Origin: Syntrophorhabdaceae bacterium
Lineage (GTDB): Bacteria > Desulfobacterota > Syntrophorhabdia > Syntrophorhabdales > Syntrophorhabdaceae
Assembly (NCBI GenBank): GCA_035541755.1
Contig: DATKMQ010000033.1
Location: forward strand, 1-59,960
Length of the DNA stretch: 59,960 nucleotides
Direction of reading: 5' to 3'
The notes below the pieces were generated by a model, which saw only the letters and a program-made list of their open reading frames with translations, made no database searches and was not told where the DNA came from. The position numbers were made by a program, and so were the translations under genes. Of this stretch, positions 1 through 8,882 are shown piece by piece; position 1 is the first letter of the stretch; each line of letters opens with the position of its first letter.

Positions 1-1
1 C

Positions 2-193
2 GCAGAGAGGCTTAAACAGGCGCTCGATGAGGCGCTTCCTATTCCCTGCGGCAATCAGGATGTCTTTCACCCGTCGCTTTCCATGGGGATAGCGGCGATG
101 AAGGCCGGCCAGACACCCGAGACGCTCGTTCAGGCAGCCGATAGAGCAATGTATCGGGCGAAGAGTAGCGGCAAGAATTGCATTTCCGAATAA
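2..193 (+). CDS. GGDEF-domain protein, C-terminal fragment
   Basis: The open frame enters from the left edge and gives the last 63 residues of a protein, so the N-terminus is missing. The visible part matches the end of a GGDEF (diguanylate cyclase) domain: a SMGIA strand, a polar stretch, then a helix reading DRAMYRAKSSGKN, which is the usual closing motif (ADxALYxAKxxGRN). The catalytic GG(D/E)EF loop lies outside the window, so I cannot say whether the enzyme makes c-di-GMP or is degenerate. The stop codon is 25 bases before the next gene, so the two may be cotranscribed. Confidence 0.8.
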   Translation, partial: AERLKQALDEALPIPCGNQDVFHPSLSMGIAAMKAGQTPETLVQAADRAMYRAKSSGKNCISE

Positions 194-218
194 GAAACTT
201 GAGTCCAAGGAGAGCCAC

Positions 219-695
219 ATGAAGATTTTCAACGCCGATGACATCATTCAATTTGCCATAAGAGTGGAGGAGGACGGGGAAACCCTGTATCGCAAGGTAG
301 CTGAAACCGTGAAGGATAAAGATGTGCGTGAGCTCTTTCTCTTCCTTGCAGGCCAGGAGGTCACGCACAAAGCCGTATTCCAGCAGATGCTCTCCGGGAT
401 AGAGACGCTGCCACCGGCAGAAACATATGACGGTGAGTACGTTTCCTACCTCAACGACTACATTGACGGTAAAGTGATCTTTACGGATAAAGTGAAAGGC
501 GAGGCGATTTCCACGGGGAAAGATACTTTATCGGCCATTACGTTTGCCCTCAAGCGGGAAGCCGATTCAATCCTTTACTATCAAGAGGCTAAGCGATTTA
601 TCGCTCAGAAATACCATAATGCTGTGGACAAGATTATCGATGAGGAACGCAAACACTTCGTGAAACTCTCCGAGCTCAGGAAAAAGTACACGTAA
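219..695 (+). CDS. Ferritin-like (rubrerythrin-type) diiron protein
   Basis: A 158-residue all-helical protein with the spaced carboxylates of the rubrerythrin/ferritin-like fold: an EEDGETLYRKVAE helix, the EVTHKAVF motif with its ExxH pair, an EADSILYY helix and a final DEERKHFVKL motif. No C-terminal rubredoxin CxxC domain is present, so this is the short erythrin-like form that probably binds a diiron centre. In anaerobes such proteins are linked to peroxide reduction or iron handling; the exact job is inferred. The start has a good ribosome site (AAGGAG, about 8 bases upstream). It follows the GGDEF gene closely and precedes the cNMP-binding gene on the same strand. Confidence 0.8.
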   Translation: MKIFNADDIIQFAIRVEEDGETLYRKVAETVKDKDVRELFLFLAGQEVTHKAVFQQMLSGIETLPPAETYDGEYVSYLNDYIDGKVIFTDKVKGEAISTGKDTLSAITFALKREADSILYYQEAKRFIAQKYHNAVDKIIDEERKHFVKLSELRKKYT

Positions 696-733
696 CATAT
701 GTCCTCCACAGACCTGACAAACCATAGTCCTCC

Positions 734-1231
734 ATGAACAAGTTCAGACCACTGGAAGACATTCAATCCGTTCTGCCGATTCTATCGGAAATCGCGATAT
801 GGGGCGGTGTCTCCGAAGAGCAACGCGACAAGATCTTCAAAAGGCTTGAGACAGGCGTGTTCAAAAAAGGAGAGTATGTCTTTCAAAAAGGGGACGAGCC
901 ATCATACATCTACATCGTGAGAAACGGGAAGATCGGTCTTTTGATCGGTCAGGGAGAGGTCAATCTTGAAAAGACTATCTTAACGGCCGGTGCCTGCTTC
1001 GGCGTAGCCTCTCTGATGGCCATGCAAAGGCACACGTCCACTGCCGTAGCCCTCGAAGAAAGCGAGGTAATGGCTCTCTCAAGGCAGTCTCTCCTTAAGT
1101 TGAGACACGATGACGTGGAGCTCTTCGTTCTTCTCATGATGAATATCGCACGTGAGCTCGCTCGTCGGCTCAAACTTACAGACGACATCCTGCTCCAGTA
1201 TATGTGCGAGCACAGGGATGCGTCGCAGTGA
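734..1231 (+). CDS. Cyclic nucleotide-binding (CNB) domain protein
   Basis: A 165-residue protein that is almost entirely one CNB domain. Residues about 17-135 show the typical signature: FKKGEYVFQKGDEPSYIYIVRNGKIGL, an acidic loop, the glycine-rich GACFGVASLM phosphate-binding-cassette region, and a final helix reading VLLMMNIARELARRLK. No helix-turn-helix follows, so unlike full Crp/Fnr proteins it does not look like a DNA-binding regulator. It may be a stand-alone sensor or a regulatory subunit. It lies 38 bases after the ferritin-like gene on the same strand, so an operon is likely. Confidence 0.75.
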   Translation: MNKFRPLEDIQSVLPILSEIAIWGGVSEEQRDKIFKRLETGVFKKGEYVFQKGDEPSYIYIVRNGKIGLLIGQGEVNLEKTILTAGACFGVASLMAMQRHTSTAVALEESEVMALSRQSLLKLRHDDVELFVLLMMNIARELARRLKLTDDILLQYMCEHRDASQ

Positions 1232-1332
1232 CACACTTGAGACCATAAGTCCGGCTCTGACGACAATACCGAACCCGCACTCTTCATTCTTTGAAAAGTC
1301 CGCATAATAGTCTATGCGAGTGAGATACCCTA

Positions 1333-2091
1333 TCAGTGAAACACATCATATCCGACCTTGATAATCAAAGCCGTAACCATGACCAGAAAGAAGACTCTCA
1401 CAAACCGGTTGCCTTTGAGAATGGCGAGTCTCGTCCCCGCTAAAGAACCGAGCATATTGCAAAGCGCCATGAAAACGGCTGCTTTGTAAAATATGTGATT
1501 GGTAAATCCGAAGTAGAGCACGGCTGACAAATTTGTGGCAAAATTGATGATCTTGGAAGAGGCTGAGGCGGCAAGAAAGTTAAACCCGAAGACCCCGATG
1601 AAGATGAAGATGAGAAAACTGCCCGTGCCTGGTCCGAAAAATCCGTCATAAAAACCGATCACCACACCCATACAGATGCTCACGGCGTACTGCCTTGCCG
1701 CGTTCAGTCTCGGGGCGTGCAGGTTACCGAAATCCTTCTGTATGAAGGTGTAGAATGCGATTGCCACGAGCATGAAGAGGACGAGTGGCCGCATGACCTT
1801 AGGATCGATGATGCTTGCCGCTCTCGCCCCCACGAACGAAAAAACGAGTGCCGCGCACGTGGCAGGAAGGGTGGCTTTCCATTGGATTTCGATGTGGCGC
1901 GCGTACTGAGCAGACGCCACGGAGGTACCGGCGATAGAAGCAAATTTATTGGTGCCGAGAAGCGTGGCCACGGATAGCTGGGGCATAAAGACGAGGAGCG
2001 CCGGGAGTTGTATGAGCCCCCCTCCTCCGGCCACCGAATCGATGAAACCGGCGGTGAATGCAAATCCGCAGAGTATCCAGATTTCAATCAT
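1333..2091 (-). CDS. TSUP-family (TauE/SafE) membrane permease
   Basis: A 252-residue protein with about seven or eight hydrophobic segments. It carries the two TSUP signatures: near the N-terminus GFIDSVAGGGGLIQLPAL, and in the second half GFYDGFFGPGTGSFLIF. The family exports or imports small sulfur or carbon anions such as sulfite, sulfoacetate or organic acids; the substrate cannot be read from the sequence. It is convergent with the upstream cNMP-binding gene and lies 62 bases downstream of ilvE on the same strand, so it may be read from the ilvE transcript. Confidence 0.85.
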   Translation of the reverse strand: MIEIWILCGFAFTAGFIDSVAGGGGLIQLPALLVFMPQLSVATLLGTNKFASIAGTSVASAQYARHIEIQWKATLPATCAALVFSFVGARAASIIDPKVMRPLVLFMLVAIAFYTFIQKDFGNLHAPRLNAARQYAVSICMGVVIGFYDGFFGPGTGSFLIFIFIGVFGFNFLAASASSKIINFATNLSAVLYFGFTNHIFYKAAVFMALCNMLGSLAGTRLAILKGNRFVRVFFLVMVTALIIKVGYDVFH

Positions 2092-2153
2092 GGATATCTC
2101 CGACCGGAATGTTGCCTCTTAACCGGAAAGGATCGGCCGACATATCGCGCGGT

Positions 2154-3215
2154 TCAGACGGTAAGACACCACCCGAAGAGATCCGGCTTTTCGCCGTACT
2201 GCATGCCGGTAATCTCGTCGTAGAGTTTCTGCGACAAAGGACCGATTTCACCGCTGTGTATGGTAATCATTTCGCCTTTATGGTGGATCCATCCCACTGG
2301 AGAAATAACGGCTGCAGTGCCGGTTCCAAAGACTTCCTCTAAGGTGTTATTTTTGGCTGCGGCAAAAACCTCGTCGATGGCGATCTGTCTTTCTTCGACC
2401 GTCACGCCCCAGTGGTTTGCAAGAGAAATCACCGAATCGCGGGTCACGCCCGGCAGAATCGAGCCTTCAAGTGGGGGCGTAATAAGTTTGCCGTCGATGA
2501 CGAACATAATATTCATGGTGCCCACTTCCTCGATATATCTGTTCTCTGCGGCGTCAAGCCAGAGCACCTGTGTAAAGCCCTTTTTCTTCGCCTCTTCACC
2601 TGGCAGAAGAGACGCCGCGTAATTGGCAGGCGTTTTCACATCTCCTAACCCGCCCTTGACTGCGCGGACGTATCCGCCCGATGTAATGAGCTTGACCGGA
2701 TTGATGCCTTCTTTGTAGTACGCGCCCACGGGCGAGGTAATGATCATGAAGTTATAGGTATAGGACACCCTGACGCCGAGAAAGTTATCCGATGCGAAGA
2801 CAAAGGGGCGTATGTAGAGGGAGCAGCCTTTTTTGTCGGGTATCCAGGCCTGATCCAGGCGCACGAGTTCCCGGATGCCGTCAATGAAGAGCTCATACGG
2901 GATAAAAGGTATGCAGAGACGCTTATTGGACCTGTTGAAACGCTCGTGATATTTGTCGGGACGAAACAAGTTAATCTTACCGTTCACCGTCCTGAAGGCT
3001 TTGAGGCCTTCAAAGACCACCTGTCCATAATGAAGCGAACACAGGCTCGGCTCTACCTTGATCTCGCCGTAGGGCATAATCGCAGGTGTACCCCATGCGC
3101 CCCCGGCATAATGCACGGTAAACATATGATCGGAGAAATCCACACCGAATTCGAGCTTATCAAAGTTGATCTTGTCTATCTTGCTCTTTTTTATTTTCTT
3201 CACTTCAATGTCCAC
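2154..3215 (-). CDS. ilvE: Branched-chain amino acid aminotransferase
   Basis: A fold-type IV PLP aminotransferase of the longer (about 350-residue) BCAT2-like class. Visible motifs are GQVVFEGLKAFR near residue 60, an RFNRSNKRL segment, the PLP lysine region GDVKTPANYAAS, then EEVGTMNIMFV and GTGTAAVISPV. It catalyses the last step of leucine, isoleucine and valine synthesis, using glutamate and the branched 2-oxoacids in the cytoplasm. I prefer the GTG start at 3215, because AAAGGGGAC sits about 7 bases upstream; the open frame continues to 3305 without a better site. A perfect palindrome lies about 95 bases upstream. Confidence 0.9.
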   Translation of the reverse strand: MDIEVKKIKKSKIDKINFDKLEFGVDFSDHMFTVHYAGGAWGTPAIMPYGEIKVEPSLCSLHYGQVVFEGLKAFRTVNGKINLFRPDKYHERFNRSNKRLCIPFIPYELFIDGIRELVRLDQAWIPDKKGCSLYIRPFVFASDNFLGVRVSYTYNFMIITSPVGAYYKEGINPVKLITSGGYVRAVKGGLGDVKTPANYAASLLPGEEAKKKGFTQVLWLDAAENRYIEEVGTMNIMFVIDGKLITPPLEGSILPGVTRDSVISLANHWGVTVEERQIAIDEVFAAAKNNTLEEVFGTGTAAVISPVGWIHHKGEMITIHSGEIGPLSQKLYDEITGMQYGEKPDLFGWCLTV

Positions 3216-3308
3216 GGTAAGTCCCCTTTGTACAATCGATTTGCAGCTCATCGATAGAGCGTGAGCCTGCTCGTTTGTTGGTTTTTCTTGAGAAAAAGGT
3301 ATCACTAA

Positions 3309-3324
3309 TTGACCTCACGGTCAA
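3309..3324. promoter_or_regulatory. Perfect palindrome, possible operator upstream of ilvE
   Basis: TTGACC and GGTCAA form a perfect 6+6 inverted repeat around TCAC. On the minus strand its left arm could be a -35 box (TTGACC), with ATACCT or TACCTT about 16-17 bases on, so a protein bound here would overlap the likely ilvE promoter. The shape suits a dimeric TetR- or GntR-type regulator, but none is encoded next to it. Confidence 0.4.
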
Positions 3325-3734
3325 ATGAAATGTAGGACCAGACATATTCGATTTTCCAGGGGTAATCTTGAAACAGCCGGTACTCGGCATCCATTTGAAC
3401 CAGATGGGTGCGGATTACAATCTTTTTGTCCATACGCTAAAGAACCTTGAAACAGGCGGGCGCAGTCGCCGGCCAAATCGCGCCGTGGGGAACCTTATAA
3501 AAAGATTGGCAGTTTCCGGATCGATTTCGGTTATAGAAAACGTGCATAAAAGAAGAAAGCTAAGGAAATACTTCAATAAATTCAGCCTGTTTCGAAACAC
3601 CGGGCAAAGACCTAAATTGCGAAAAAATTAGAATCTTTAAAGACTTACAGTGCGCTTTCTACAATTTTTCAACAGGTTTTACACAGGTTTTGTGGAAAAC
3701 CTTGCAGGCCGACGGGTCATGAAGGGGATATGGC
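3325..3734. other. Intergenic AT-rich stretch with DnaA-box-like repeats
   Basis: There is no convincing gene here; the short frames have poor composition and no ribosome sites. Bases 3535-3660 are AT-rich. At 3671-3699 there are two direct copies of ACAGGTTTT separated by AC, followed by TGTGGAAAA, which on the other strand is TTTTCCACA, a known DnaA-box variant. This could be an origin-like or DnaA-responsive site, or chance; dnaA and dnaN are not in the window. Confidence 0.25.
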
Positions 3735-4271
3735 TTAGCGCGGGCTCCGCTCGATCTCTATCACGGAGTCTGTCCGGATGTTACATGTTCTTGCCCTGCC
3801 CGCTTTGATCTCGAACACGTACTGGACGGGAATCTCGGAGCTTATGGGCGTCTCATCAAGGGGCTTAGCACTGTAGTGCACATGCTTGACGTGCCTGTCA
3901 CTACCCACAAAGACCATATCCAGGGGGATATAGGTGTTTTTCATCCAGAAGAAACGCGTGTCGTCATCCCTGTACACGAAGAGCATACCCGAATCAGGTG
4001 ATAAGTTCTTGCGGAACATGAGTCCGCGCATCTGCTCTTCGTCCGTCATGGCGAGCTCCGCTCTGAACCGGCACAACTCGCGTCCTTTGCCGTTTGAGAA
4101 AATCACCGTCACGTCGCTATCTCCCTGAGCGCGGCAGCGCTCCGTGAGGCATACCGCGCCTGAGACCAAAAGGCAGAGGACGAGACAACAGACTGCATAG
4201 CCCCGATTCAATCGCAGGCACTGACCGATCACGTGCACTCCCCACAAGCTCTTTTCATGCGCATGTGCCAT
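3735..4271 (-). CDS. Secreted DUF192 protein
   Basis: The C-terminal 125 residues match the DUF192 family: MRGLMFRKNLSPDSGMLFVY, then the hallmark TRFFWMKNTYIPLDMVFVG and a final VFEIKAG. A hydrophobic stretch (AVCCLVLCLLVSGAVCL) just before the domain acts as a signal peptide or membrane anchor, so the domain is probably periplasmic. Function is unknown across the family; links to envelope processes are only suggestive. The open frame begins at 4370, but I chose the Met at 4271 because it puts the hydrophobic segment nearer the N-terminus. No start has a strong ribosome site, so the start is uncertain. It is divergent from the cupredoxin gene. Confidence 0.75.
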   Translation of the reverse strand: MAHAHEKSLWGVHVIGQCLRLNRGYAVCCLVLCLLVSGAVCLTERCRAQGDSDVTVIFSNGKGRELCRFRAELAMTDEEQMRGLMFRKNLSPDSGMLFVYRDDDTRFFWMKNTYIPLDMVFVGSDRHVKHVHYSAKPLDETPISSEIPVQYVFEIKAGRARTCNIRTDSVIEIERSPR

Positions 4272-4412
4272 TCTACCATAGTCTTTTCTGTGTGTCAGCA
4301 GTCGGTAACCAGAGTAAAGTCCCTGCGGAGCACACAAAATGTCCATCTTGACACGCTCTATCTTAAGCATTAGAAATCATATGAGTCGCCGCTTTCGACC
4401 TAAGGGGGCCAT

Positions 4413-4823
4413 ATGGGCATACAAAGGGCATTCGTCCTCACCTGTATTGTAACGGTTTTTCTCGTCGTATCAGTGTGGGGCCAGGGAAAACAGTTCGTTG
4501 CGGTAGTTGATCCGGACGGAGTGCAACGCGTTCAGATCACGGCCGGCAATTATTTCTTCGACCCGAGCCGGATCACCGTGAAGGCGAACGTGCCCGTGGA
4601 AATGACGATAAAGAAGGAACCGGGGGTCACTCCTCATGACATTATTCTCAAAGCCCCTGAAGCGGGCATAGACATCTCTCAGGAATTGAGTACGGAACCG
4701 GCTACAATCACCTTCACTCCCACTCAGACGGGTGATTACATCTTCTACTGCGACAAAAAGTTCCCCCTGTTCAAGAGCCATCGGGATAGAGGAATGGAAG
4801 GCCTGCTCACGGTTGTGCCTTAA
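4413..4823 (+). CDS. Secreted cupredoxin-like protein
   Basis: A 136-residue protein with an N-terminal signal peptide (hydrophobic residues about 6-20) and a single cupredoxin fold. Type 1 copper ligands can be proposed: His in TPHDI, Cys in YCDKK, His in SHRDRG and Met in GMEG. This is the His-Cys-His-Met order of blue copper proteins, and the GDYIFYCDKK strand resembles cytochrome oxidase subunit II or nitrosocyanin-like domains. It probably acts as a periplasmic electron carrier or copper binder. The ribosome site AGGGGG lies just before the start. It is divergent from the DUF192 gene, with 141 bases between the starts. Confidence 0.8.
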   Translation: MGIQRAFVLTCIVTVFLVVSVWGQGKQFVAVVDPDGVQRVQITAGNYFFDPSRITVKANVPVEMTIKKEPGVTPHDIILKAPEAGIDISQELSTEPATITFTPTQTGDYIFYCDKKFPLFKSHRDRGMEGLLTVVP

Positions 4824-4939
4824 GAAATTATCCATCAGGGATTTTTCGAAGTCTTACGGCCGGCCGAGAGAAACCTTACGCGTGAGGGAAAGGGGTCCTG
4901 CGCAGTCTCGCACGATCAAAGAGAGGGACCTGATTTACG

Positions 4940-5731
4940 TCAGGGGGTGCAGAGAAACATACCGGTGTCTTTGGTTACACGAATACTTTTTCGCTCGTTG
5001 AATATCTTCTTCAAATATTCCCTGAAGGCCTCTGCATCATTTTCCCCGAGCATGACCGTATCGTCGAACATATCATTGAGAGACAGAAAATAATTGACGA
5101 TCGGATCGATCTCATTGACCTCCAGGGCGTTCTCATATCTTCTGAGCTCAATATTGCCGAATACGTGACTTAGCTGCTCACGTCCATTTTCAAGCGAAAA
5201 AGGGTTCTTTCTTCTTACCGGCGATTTGCCCATACCCTCGAGAAACCGATGAAAGATGACATTGAGTTCAAGCATGTTGTCATCGCCGTATGTTGTCGTC
5301 GCGAAGAGGCCGTCCTTCTTCATTATCCGCCTGATTTCCAACAGAGCCCTGGCTCTGTTTTCCACATGGTAGAGCATCAGATTGGCCATGACCACATCAA
5401 AGCGATCATCTTCAAAACCGATATGTTCCGCGTGGACCACATGATAGGAGAAATTGCGGGTGAGCCTCGATAAATTGTGTTGTGTCTTTTCAAGCATGCC
5501 TTCGGAATAGTCGGAAAGCGAAATGTCCCAGCTTGCAGGAATCCTGTCCCTGTTTGCGAGCCAGACAAGACCGGTTCCGCAGCCGAGTTCGAGGATCTTC
5601 ATGCCTTGTCTTTGCGGCAACTGATCGAATATCCATCTGGACCAGGAGTGCGGGTTCGTCTTGAACTTCGCGTTGAGATAGACGCGGGCATCGAATCGTG
5701 AGGAATCTTCGTATTGTTTCTTGTTGAGCAT
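4940..5731 (-). CDS. Class I SAM-dependent methyltransferase
   Basis: About 263 residues with a classical Rossmann methyltransferase core: motif I MKILELGCGTGLVW, a second-strand acidic region (ISLSDYSEGML), a motif near VVHAEHIGFEDDRFDVVMANLMLYHV, and RIMKKDGLFATTTYG. This is the methyltransferase type 11 pattern used on small molecules or quinones. The substrate is unknown. The longer frame starts at 5821, but the Met at 5731 (MLNKKQYEDSSRF) aligns with the usual beginning of such proteins and is preferred. It is divergent from the MBL-fold gene at 5841. Confidence 0.8.
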   Translation of the reverse strand: MLNKKQYEDSSRFDARVYLNAKFKTNPHSWSRWIFDQLPQRQGMKILELGCGTGLVWLANRDRIPASWDISLSDYSEGMLEKTQHNLSRLTRNFSYHVVHAEHIGFEDDRFDVVMANLMLYHVENRARALLEIRRIMKKDGLFATTTYGDDNMLELNVIFHRFLEGMGKSPVRRKNPFSLENGREQLSHVFGNIELRRYENALEVNEIDPIVNYFLSLNDMFDDTVMLGENDAEAFREYLKKIFNERKSIRVTKDTGMFLCTP

Positions 5732-5840
5732 GATACTTATCATAGCACAATTAGCGTGAAAACGAGAAGAGATACATATTCCTCGTGCATCGACCGCTTT
5801 ATCGGATACTATCGGGCCCAAATTATGGCATATTATATTG

Positions 5841-6542
5841 ATGCGGCAGGAGCGTATTCATGAGAGAGTTTACCGTGTGGCCGGTCCCGATATGACCGAT
5901 CCACGCGACAGCGCTGTTTATCTTATCGATCTCGGCGAGCCCGTGCTCATCGACTGCGGCTCGGGGTTCGCCTTCGAGAAGATCTTGAAAAATATAGAAC
6001 GGTTAGGGTTTGATCCGGCGCTTATCAAGAACATCGTTCTTACGCACTGTCACGTGGACCACATGGGCGGCGCGCATCTGTTCAAATCTCATCTCGGGTC
6101 GCGACTTATCATGCACGAATTGGATGCCGTAATCGCCGAACAAGCGGACCAACGGCTCACCGCTGCCTTCTGTTTCAACATCGATTTTAAGCCCCTTCAC
6201 GTGGACACGAAACTCAAGGGAGATGAGGGGTTTCTTATTTTCGGTTTAAATAGGCTCGCCTGGCTTTTGACCCCGGGCCACACGCCGGGTTCAATCTCCC
6301 TGTACGCTGACATCGACCGCAAGAGAATTCTTTTCGCCCAGGATATCGGTGCGGCCCTCCTCAAAGAGTTCGACTGTGACCCCGTAAGCTGGCTGCGCTC
6401 TGTCCGGAAACTTGAGGCCCTTGATGCCGACATCCTCTGTGACGGTCACTCGGGGGCATACGGGCCCAGAAGGACCGTCAAAAGATATCTCGAGCTCTGC
6501 GTGAAATCCCAGGCGGAACAGGGCTATATAGAGCTCACGTAG
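5841..6542 (+). CDS. MBL-fold metallo-hydrolase
   Basis: A 233-residue metallo-beta-lactamase-fold protein. The metal-binding motif THCHVDHMGG is clear near residue 71, followed by a further histidine in TPGHTPGSISLY, an aspartate in FAQDIG and a last histidine in CDGHSG. This is the glyoxalase II-like arrangement of a two-metal hydrolase. The specific substrate cannot be told. An ATG at 5841 is used; there is no clear Shine-Dalgarno sequence and a TATTAT box lies only a few bases upstream, so the message could be nearly leaderless. Confidence 0.8.
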   Translation: MRQERIHERVYRVAGPDMTDPRDSAVYLIDLGEPVLIDCGSGFAFEKILKNIERLGFDPALIKNIVLTHCHVDHMGGAHLFKSHLGSRLIMHELDAVIAEQADQRLTAAFCFNIDFKPLHVDTKLKGDEGFLIFGLNRLAWLLTPGHTPGSISLYADIDRKRILFAQDIGAALLKEFDCDPVSWLRSVRKLEALDADILCDGHSGAYGPRRTVKRYLELCVKSQAEQGYIELT

Positions 6543-6662
6543 GTGAGCCCGCCCTCGTGTCTCACCCATGATTCTCTAAAACCGGACCCGACCCGTCGTT
6601 ATCACGGTGAGAAACGAGCGTAGCCCCTTCACTCGATTTCTTGCCGGGTGCTCTTTTTTCAG

Positions 6663-6691
6663 TTGTCAAGGCCATTTCCAGATGGTATAAG
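6663..6691 (+). promoter_or_regulatory. Sigma-70-type promoter of the hybrid kinase gene
   Basis: TTGTCA and TATAAG are separated by exactly 17 bases. The site lies inside the longest open frame (which begins at 6648), so transcription would start near 6698. That supports a later translation start, at 6789. Confidence 0.5.
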
Positions 6692-6788
6692 TTTAGTGGC
6701 GGGCAGCAGGCGTCGGACGTGCTCACGAGTTACGGTAAGGAAAATCAGGGCCATCCGAATACTGAGACTTGAAAACAAAAAACCGATA

Positions 6789-8630
6789 ATGCAACCACGG
6801 TCTCCTACAATATTTCGCTCTTCCCCTGTTCGAACGATATTTCTTTTCATCCTCTTGCTTGCAATGTACGCGATCTTAGCCACTATGGCCGGCAAGCATG
6901 CAAGCGCATTGACTCTCTCTAATCAAGAACGGGGCCTTTCCAACGGGTCCTACGAAGGCGCAAAAAGCGTAGTTCGCAGCGCAGTCTATGACAATAGAAT
7001 GCTCTGGGAGGCGAAAGCGAAGTTTCTTCTCTTCAGCCTCTCTGTCATCGGCATCCTTCTGCTCGCTATCCTCGGGTGGACGTGGTCGCTGAGAAGACAG
7101 GTAAAGATTCGAACCGCGGAGTTAAGAAAAAGTGAGGAGCGTTACCGCCTGCTTGTGGAAAATGCCTCTGAAGGCGTCATGGTGGTCATCCGCGAAAAGA
7201 TCGTCTTTATTAATCAAAGGGCACTTAACATCTTAGACTCTTCCGAGGAAGAGCTGAAAGCCAGGCTGCTCACCGATATCGTTCATGCCGAAGACCAGAA
7301 TATGGTCCTTGACTTCTACCAGAACACGCTGAACAGGGAAGATGTGGTGCTTCAATACCCTTTCAGGATCGTTAACAGTAAGGGTGAGGCAAAATGGATT
7401 CTCAATAATTCTGTAAAGATTGAATGGGAGGAGGCAACGGGGGTCCTCAACATCTTTACGGATATTACGGAAAGCAAGAAACTTGAGCAACAGTTCCTCC
7501 AGGCGCAGAAGATGGAGGCGGTCGGCCAGCTCGCGGGAGGAGTGGCGCACGATTTCAATAACATCCTCACCGCGATCATGGGCTATGCGAACCTTTTGAA
7601 GATGCGGCTCGGAAAAGAGGAATCTCTCAGAAAATATATCGACAACATCCTAACATCGGCGGAGCGGGCGGCAAACCTTACCAAAAGCCTGCTTGCCTTC
7701 AGCAGGAAAGAGGCCGTGGATCCCAAACCCACGGACCTCAACGAAACCATCGTGAGCGTGGAAAAGCTCCTATCAAAATTGATCGGTGAGGACATCGACT
7801 TTGTGGTGAAATTACACGGCGACGGTTTGATTGTCATGGCCGACAGCAATCAAATCATCCAGATTTTCATGAACCTGGCCACGAATGCCCGCGATGCCAT
7901 GCCCAAAGGGGGAAGACTCACCGTTTCCACGGACATCATGGACATGGACGATGCATTCATACAGGCTCACGCATTCGGTAGGAAGGGCCTGTACGCCCTT
8001 ATCTCGTTCGAAGATACTGGCATGGGGATGGATGAAAGGACCATAGAGAGGATTTTCGAGCCGTTCTTTACCACAAAAGACGTGGGAAAAGGCACGGGGC
8101 TGGGACTGGCCACGGTTTACGGCATTGTGAAGCAACAGAACGGTTACATCAACGTGCAAAGCGCGCTCAATCAGGGCTCAACCTTCAGAATCTATCTTCC
8201 CATCGTTTTCTCCGATCTCGAGGAGGTCAAGCCTGCCAGGGCCATTCATGTGGTGGGAGGTAGCGAAACCATCCTCATAGGGGAGGACGAAGAGGATATC
8301 AGGAAGTTTATCAGAGAGATCCTGGAAAGCTACGGATATAAGGTAATCGAGGCCGCAGACGGCGAGGAAGTGGTAGAACGGTTCATAGAGCATGAGGAGA
8401 GGATCGACTTACTCATCCTCGACATTATCATGCCGAAAAAGAACGGCATGGATGCCTACGAAGAAATCAGAAACAGGGACGGTAACCTGAAAGTCATGTT
8501 TATGAGCGGCTATGCCTCTGATTTTATTGAAAAAAAGGGTATATCAGAGAAAGACATCCGTCTCTTATATAAACCCGTGGAGGTCGACACCCTGCTTACC
8601 GAGATACGCAATGTTCTTGACGAGAAGTAG
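6789..8630 (+). CDS. Membrane hybrid sensor histidine kinase (PAS-HisKA-HATPase-REC)
   Basis: About 613 residues. Two transmembrane segments (IFLFILLLAMYAILATMAG and FLLFSLSVIGILLLAILGW) enclose a short external loop of about 60 residues. Then come a PAS domain (ERYRLLVENASEGVMVV to NIFTDITE), a HisKA dimerisation domain with the phospho-acceptor in GGVAHDFNNILTAIMGY, an HATPase domain with N-box NLATNARDAMP, the G1 box DTGMGM and the G2 box GKGTGLGLA, and a C-terminal receiver with acidic pair EDEED and phospho-acceptor LLILDIIMP. The signal is unknown. The start is uncertain: the Met at 6789 is the first downstream of the predicted promoter, but it lacks a clear ribosome site. Confidence 0.85.
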   Translation: MQPRSPTIFRSSPVRTIFLFILLLAMYAILATMAGKHASALTLSNQERGLSNGSYEGAKSVVRSAVYDNRMLWEAKAKFLLFSLSVIGILLLAILGWTWSLRRQVKIRTAELRKSEERYRLLVENASEGVMVVIREKIVFINQRALNILDSSEEELKARLLTDIVHAEDQNMVLDFYQNTLNREDVVLQYPFRIVNSKGEAKWILNNSVKIEWEEATGVLNIFTDITESKKLEQQFLQAQKMEAVGQLAGGVAHDFNNILTAIMGYANLLKMRLGKEESLRKYIDNILTSAERAANLTKSLLAFSRKEAVDPKPTDLNETIVSVEKLLSKLIGEDIDFVVKLHGDGLIVMADSNQIIQIFMNLATNARDAMPKGGRLTVSTDIMDMDDAFIQAHAFGRKGLYALISFEDTGMGMDERTIERIFEPFFTTKDVGKGTGLGLATVYGIVKQQNGYINVQSALNQGSTFRIYLPIVFSDLEEVKPARAIHVVGGSETILIGEDEEDIRKFIREILESYGYKVIEAADGEEVVERFIEHEERIDLLILDIIMPKKNGMDAYEEIRNRDGNLKVMFMSGYASDFIEKKGISEKDIRLLYKPVEVDTLLTEIRNVLDEK

Positions 8631-8882
8631 GCTCTATCCAGCTTTTTTTTCGATTAAAGCGGGCAAACGCTATGTTCCCCTTGTCAATCCCATGGAATTG
8701 AATTATTATAGGTATATGGATCGGTTCCCCACTATAGCGGGGTATAGGGATTTTATTCTTTCCGGGTTCTTTTCTCTTCCGCACTATAGTGTGTTTCGAA
8801 TGGGATAGGTCCTAAGCGCATGCATCTTCTTCTATCCCCACAAGAAGCATAAACCATTAATGAAAGCCGCACGGAGGCAAGC

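Noticed and set aside
3368-3631. Plus-strand frame of 87 residues and the opposite 61-residue frame in the gap after ilvE
   Set aside because: Basic, low-complexity composition, no ribosome site, and located in an AT-rich non-coding stretch.
3735-4370. Use of the first Met at 4370 for the DUF192 gene
   Set aside because: It would put about 57 mostly polar residues before the signal-like segment, and there is no ribosome site there.
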